This document shows positions 60,917-64,000 of a stretch of 64,000 nucleotides of DNA, piece by piece. Position numbers and translations under genes: made by a program. The number at the start of each line of letters is the position of its first letter. Within the stretch, counting starts at the first letter, position 1. The stretch comes from Luteimonas yindakuii (GTDB taxonomy: Bacteria > Pseudomonadota > Gammaproteobacteria > Xanthomonadales > Xanthomonadaceae): contig NZ_CP039383.2 in NCBI RefSeq assembly GCF_004803715.2, positions 1,798,001 through 1,862,000 on the forward strand, written 5' to 3'. The notes under the pieces are model-generated. The model was not told the DNA's origin, ran no database searches, and saw only the letters and a list, made by a program, of their open reading frames with translations.

Positions 60917-61090
60917 ATGGCTGAAATGACCTACGCCGGTTACGTACTCGCCGCCTACATGGTGTTCGTCGCGGTGCTGCTGTGGGACTTCGTGGTCCCG
61001 CATATCCGTATCCGCCGGCTGCTGCGTGGCGTCCGGCTGCTGGCCGCGCGTCGCGCCGCCAACCCCCGACGGGGAGACCTCGATCGATGA
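60917..61090 (+). CDS. ccmD: heme exporter small subunit CcmD
   Basis: A 57-residue protein too short for most gene finders: a short N terminus ([18 protein letters not shown]), one transmembrane helix (about 8-28) and a basic cytoplasmic tail with RIRRLLRG. CcmD joins CcmABC to promote release of holo-CcmE. Size, topology and position between ccmC and ccmE make the call secure. Its TGA overlaps the ccmE start (ATGA). Confidence 0.88.
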   Translation: MAEMTYAGYVLAAYMVFVAVLLWDFVVPHIRIRRLLRGVRLLAARRAANPRRGDLDR

Positions 61091-61578
61091 ATCCGACCCG
61101 ACGCCGCCGCCTCTGGTTCGTACTCGCGCTTGTGGTGGCGGCTGGCGTGGCGACTTCGCTGGTCGCCATGGCGCTCCAGCGCAACATCGCCTACCTGTAC
61201 ACGCCCGCCGAGATCCTCGACGGGCGCGCCGGCGCGCCCGTCGCCTCCGGCGACACCCGGTTCCGTCTCGGCGGAATGGTGGCCGAAGGCTCGTTCGAGC
61301 GGCCGCCGGGCTCGCTCGAATCGCGCTTCCTGGTCTCCGACGGCGACGCCGTGCTGCCGGTGCTCTACACCGGCCTGCTGCCCGACCTGTTCCGCGAGAA
61401 CCAGGCGGTGGTGGCGACCGGGCGCATGCGCGATGGCGTGTTCATGGCCGAGGAGGTGCTGGCCAAGCACGACGAGACCTACATGCCGAAGGAGCTCGCC
61501 GACAAGATGGGCACCGCCCACCAGAAGCACGGTGTCGACGATGCCGCCGAGGTCACTGGCCAGGACATGGCGCGTTGA
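61087..61578 (+). CDS. ccmE: periplasmic heme chaperone CcmE
   Basis: A 163-residue membrane-anchored OB-fold protein. An N-terminal helix (about 8-28) is followed by the beta-barrel. His128 of AKHDETYMP is the residue that binds heme covalently, with Tyr132 nearby (HxxxY form). FRLGGMV and [13 protein letters not shown] are family motifs. It begins inside the ccmD stop. ccmF follows after 45 bases. Confidence 0.95.
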   Translation: MNPTRRRRLWFVLALVVAAGVATSLVAMALQRNIAYLYTPAEILDGRAGAPVASGDTRFRLGGMVAEGSFERPPGSLESRFLVSDGDAVLPVLYTGLLPDLFRENQAVVATGRMRDGVFMAEEVLAKHDETYMPKELADKMGTAHQKHGVDDAAEVTGQDMAR

Positions 61579-61623
61579 TGCACCCGAGCCGCACACCGCG
61601 TTGGACCGCCACCGGATCGCACG

Positions 61624-63579
61624 ATGCTGCCTGAACTCGGCCAGGTCGCCCTGCTGCTGGCACTGATCGCATCGCTGATGCAGGCGACGCTGCCGCTGCT
61701 CGGTGCGCAGCGCGGCATTCCGTCGTGGATGCGGACCGCACGTCCCGCCGCCCATGTGCAGCTGGCGCTGGTCTTCATCGCCTATCTGATCCTGACCTGG
61801 GCGTTCGTGGCGCAGGACTTCTCGGTGCGATACGTCGCCGAGAACTCCAACACGCTGTTGCCGCTGGTCTACCGGATCACCGCGGTGTGGGGCAACCACG
61901 AAGGTTCGCTGCTGTTCTGGGTGCTGATCATCGCGCTGTGGAACGGCGCGGTCGCGCTGTGGTCGCGCAACCTGCCGCCGGTGGTGATCGCACGGGTGCT
62001 GGCGGTGATGGGCGCGGTGTCGTTCGGCTTCATCGCCTTCCTGGTGTTCACCAGCAATCCGTTCGAGCGGCTGTTGCCGGCGGCGATGGAAGGCCGCGAC
62101 CTCAACCCGCTGCTGCAGGACCCGGGGATGATCGTGCATCCGCCGCTGCTGTACGTGGGCTATGCCGGCTTCGTGGTGCCGTTCGCATTCGCCATCGCCG
62201 CGCTGCTGGATGGCCGGGTGGATGCGCGCTGGCTGCGCTGGACGCGACCGTGGACCAACGTGGCCTGGGCCTTCCTCACCGTCGGCATCGCGCTCGGCAG
62301 CTGGTGGGCGTACTACGAACTCGGCTGGGGTGGCTGGTGGTTCTGGGATCCGGTCGAGAACGCCAGCTTCATGCCGTGGCTGGCCGGTGCCGCGTTGATC
62401 CATTCGCAGGCCGCGACGGAGAAGCGCGGCAGCTTCCGCGGCTGGACGCTGCTGCTGGCGATCGCCACGTTCTCGCTGTCGCTGCTGGGCGCGTTCCTGG
62501 TGCGTTCGGGCGTGCTGACCAGCGTGCACAGCTTCGCCGCCGACCCGGCGCGCGGTCTGTTCATCCTGGTCTTCCTCGGCATCGTGGTCGGCGGCTCGCT
62601 GCTGCTGTACGCCCTGCGCGCGCCGGATGTCGAAAACGGCAAACCGTTCACGGGCACCTCGCGCGAGACGCTGCTGCTGCTCAACAACCTGCTGCTGGTC
62701 GCCGCCTGCGCGATGGTGCTGCTGGGCACGCTATACCCGCTGCTGGCCGACGCGCTCGACCTCGGCAAGATCTCGGTCGGCCCGCCCTACTTCGGCCTGC
62801 TGTTCCTGCTGCTGATGGCACCGCTGGTGCTGCTGCTGCCCTTCGGCCCGCTCACCCGCTGGCAACGCGACGAGGCCCCGCGCCTGCTGCGCATCGCGCG
62901 GCCGTGGCTGGTGCTGGCGCTGGTGGCCGGCGCGTTCGGCTATTTCATGGCGCCGCAGGGTGCGTGGAAGGTCGCCCTGGGCGTGGCGGGTGCGCTGTGG
63001 GTCGGCGTCGGCACGGTGTATTTCACCTGGACGCGGATCCGTGGCAGGGGGCGTTTCACCCCGGAGCTGGTCGGCATGCTGCTGGCCCACGCCGGCATCG
63101 CGGTGTTCGTGGTCGGCGCCCTGCTGGTGGAGGCGATGAACATGCAGCGCGAAGTGGCGCTGCGTCCCGGGCAGACGCTGGAAATGGGTCGCGACGCATT
63201 CCGCTTCGAAGGCGTCGAGCGCGTGCCCGGCCCCAACTACATGGCCGACCGCGGCCGCGTGGTGATGTCGCGCGACGATCGTGAGATCGCGGTGATGCAT
63301 CCGGAGAAGCGCCACTACGCCAGCGGCGGCCAGGTCATGACCGAGGCAGCGATTCGCCCGGGTGTCCTTGGCGATGTCTACGTGGCGCTGGGTGAACCGT
63401 TGGGCGACGAGGCCTGGGCGGTGCGCGTGCACGTCAAACCGTTCGTGCGCTGGATCTGGACCGGCGCGGCGTTGATGGCACTGGGCGGGCTGGTCACCGC
63501 CTTCGACCGTCGCTTCCGCGTCGCCCCGCGCCGTCCCGCGACTACCGGCGCTGCCACGCCGGAACGGGGCACGCCATGA
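61624..63579 (+). CDS. ccmF: heme lyase component CcmF
   Basis: A 651-residue polytopic inner-membrane protein that ligates heme to apocytochrome c together with CcmH. The WWD domain GWGGWWFWDPVENASFMPWL is intact, HPPLLYVGY holds a heme-ligand region, and YRITAVWGNHEGSLLFWVL is also conserved. About fifteen helices are visible. Its stop overlaps the ccmG start (ATGA). Confidence 0.96.
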   Translation: MLPELGQVALLLALIASLMQATLPLLGAQRGIPSWMRTARPAAHVQLALVFIAYLILTWAFVAQDFSVRYVAENSNTLLPLVYRITAVWGNHEGSLLFWVLIIALWNGAVALWSRNLPPVVIARVLAVMGAVSFGFIAFLVFTSNPFERLLPAAMEGRDLNPLLQDPGMIVHPPLLYVGYAGFVVPFAFAIAALLDGRVDARWLRWTRPWTNVAWAFLTVGIALGSWWAYYELGWGGWWFWDPVENASFMPWLAGAALIHSQAATEKRGSFRGWTLLLAIATFSLSLLGAFLVRSGVLTSVHSFAADPARGLFILVFLGIVVGGSLLLYALRAPDVENGKPFTGTSRETLLLLNNLLLVAACAMVLLGTLYPLLADALDLGKISVGPPYFGLLFLLLMAPLVLLLPFGPLTRWQRDEAPRLLRIARPWLVLALVAGAFGYFMAPQGAWKVALGVAGALWVGVGTVYFTWTRIRGRGRFTPELVGMLLAHAGIAVFVVGALLVEAMNMQREVALRPGQTLEMGRDAFRFEGVERVPGPNYMADRGRVVMSRDDREIAVMHPEKRHYASGGQVMTEAAIRPGVLGDVYVALGEPLGDEAWAVRVHVKPFVRWIWTGAALMALGGLVTAFDRRFRVAPRRPATTGAATPERGTP

Positions 63580-64000
63580 AGCTGCAGCGCTGGTTGCCAC
63601 TCGCGGTGTTCGGCCTGGTAGCCGCCCTGCTCGCCGCCGGCGTGTGGCTGAGCCGCAATCCCGATCGCGACGCCCTGCCCTCGCCACTGATCGGCAAACC
63701 GGCGCCCGCGTTCCGCCTGCCGGTCCTGCATGAGGCCGGACGGCTGGTCACCGACGCCGACCTGCGCGGTTCGCCCTACCTGCTCAATGTGTGGGGCAGC
63801 TGGTGCCCCGGCTGCCGCGAGGAGCACGGCGTGCTGACCCGCTTCGCCGAAACGCGCCGCGTGCGCGTGGTGGGCTACAACTGGAAGGACGAACGTGCCG
63901 ACGCACTGCGCTGGCTGGAGCAGTTCGGCAACCCGTACTGGGTGGTGCTGGTGGATTACGAAGGCCATAGCGCCATCGAGTGGGGCATCTACGGCGCGCC
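63576..64000 (+). CDS. ccmG: thiol:disulfide interchange protein CcmG/DsbE, 3' end missing
   Basis: The first 141 residues of a membrane-anchored periplasmic thioredoxin. An N-terminal helix (about 7-25) precedes a thioredoxin domain with active site WGSWCPGCREEH (Cys77 and Cys80). FRLPVL and GYNWKDERADALRWL match CcmG/DsbE, which reduces apocytochrome Cys pairs. The gene runs off the window; roughly 40-50 residues, including the end of the thioredoxin fold, are missing. ccmH and possibly ccmI would be expected next. Confidence 0.93.
   Translation, partial: MKLQRWLPLAVFGLVAALLAAGVWLSRNPDRDALPSPLIGKPAPAFRLPVLHEAGRLVTDADLRGSPYLLNVWGSWCPGCREEHGVLTRFAETRRVRVVGYNWKDERADALRWLEQFGNPYWVVLVDYEGHSAIEWGIYGA

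Overview
The window looks like a chromosomal segment from a high-G+C (about 70% by eye) member of the Xanthomonadaceae (Lysobacter / Luteimonas / Xanthomonas type). This rests on a DUF3247-type gene, an Entner-Doudoroff cluster, a TonB-receptor carbohydrate locus, a class I fumarase and a complete System I cytochrome c maturation operon. No rRNA, tRNA, CRISPR array, transposase or phage gene was seen. The first and last genes run off the window.

Layout. 1-5.0 kb: end of an ALDH7-type aldehyde dehydrogenase, a small DUF4190 membrane protein, pyrD, murB and a DMT permease. 5.0-10.6 kb (minus): a soluble PAS-PAS-PAS chemoreceptor and a large secreted subtilase with a perfect terminator hairpin. 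10.7-13.4 kb (minus): PAP2 phosphatase, ispG and a PCu(A)C copper-chaperone lipoprotein. 13.5-18.1 kb (plus): xseA, then an AlsS-like ThDP enzyme paired with an aldehyde dehydrogenase. 18.1-24.3 kb: an exported isoaspartyl methyltransferase, a VWA lipoprotein, a GAF-GAF-GGDEF-EAL protein and an ECF sigma factor. 24.3-27.8 kb: a probable anti-sigma factor, an IMPACT/YigZ protein and an ABC exporter half-transporter.

27.8-29.6 kb is a compositional island (visibly lower G+C) with two exported proteins of unknown function, separated by a perfect hairpin. 29.7-31.3 kb holds the fumarase.

31.4-51.8 kb reads as one carbohydrate-use region. A sugar-importer ATPase diverges from zwf-glk-pgl-edd-eda (glucose to pyruvate plus glyceraldehyde-3-P by the Entner-Doudoroff route). 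After an unrelated membrane gene comes a minus-strand operon: GH144 beta-1,2-glucanase, sugar-binding lipoprotein, two permeases and a large discoidin / six-hairpin enzyme. It is preceded by a TonB receptor and a LacI-family regulator. Near-palindromes of the form TGTAANCGNTTRCA lie before the ATPase/zwf pair, before the GH144 operon and before lacI. A plausible model is uptake of beta-1,2-glucan fragments through the TonB receptor, cleavage, ABC import, phosphorylation by Glk and Entner-Doudoroff breakdown, all under one LacI-type repressor. The ATPase is about 10 kb from its likely permeases, and no intracellular beta-glucosidase is seen.

51.9-58.6 kb: a YciI protein, scpA-scpB-rluB (RluB with a long Gly/Arg/Pro tail), DUF3247, a YafV-type omega-amidase and a YbdL-type aminotransferase. 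58.7-64.0 kb: ccmA-B-C-D-E-F-G, mostly overlapping, with ccmG cut by the window end.
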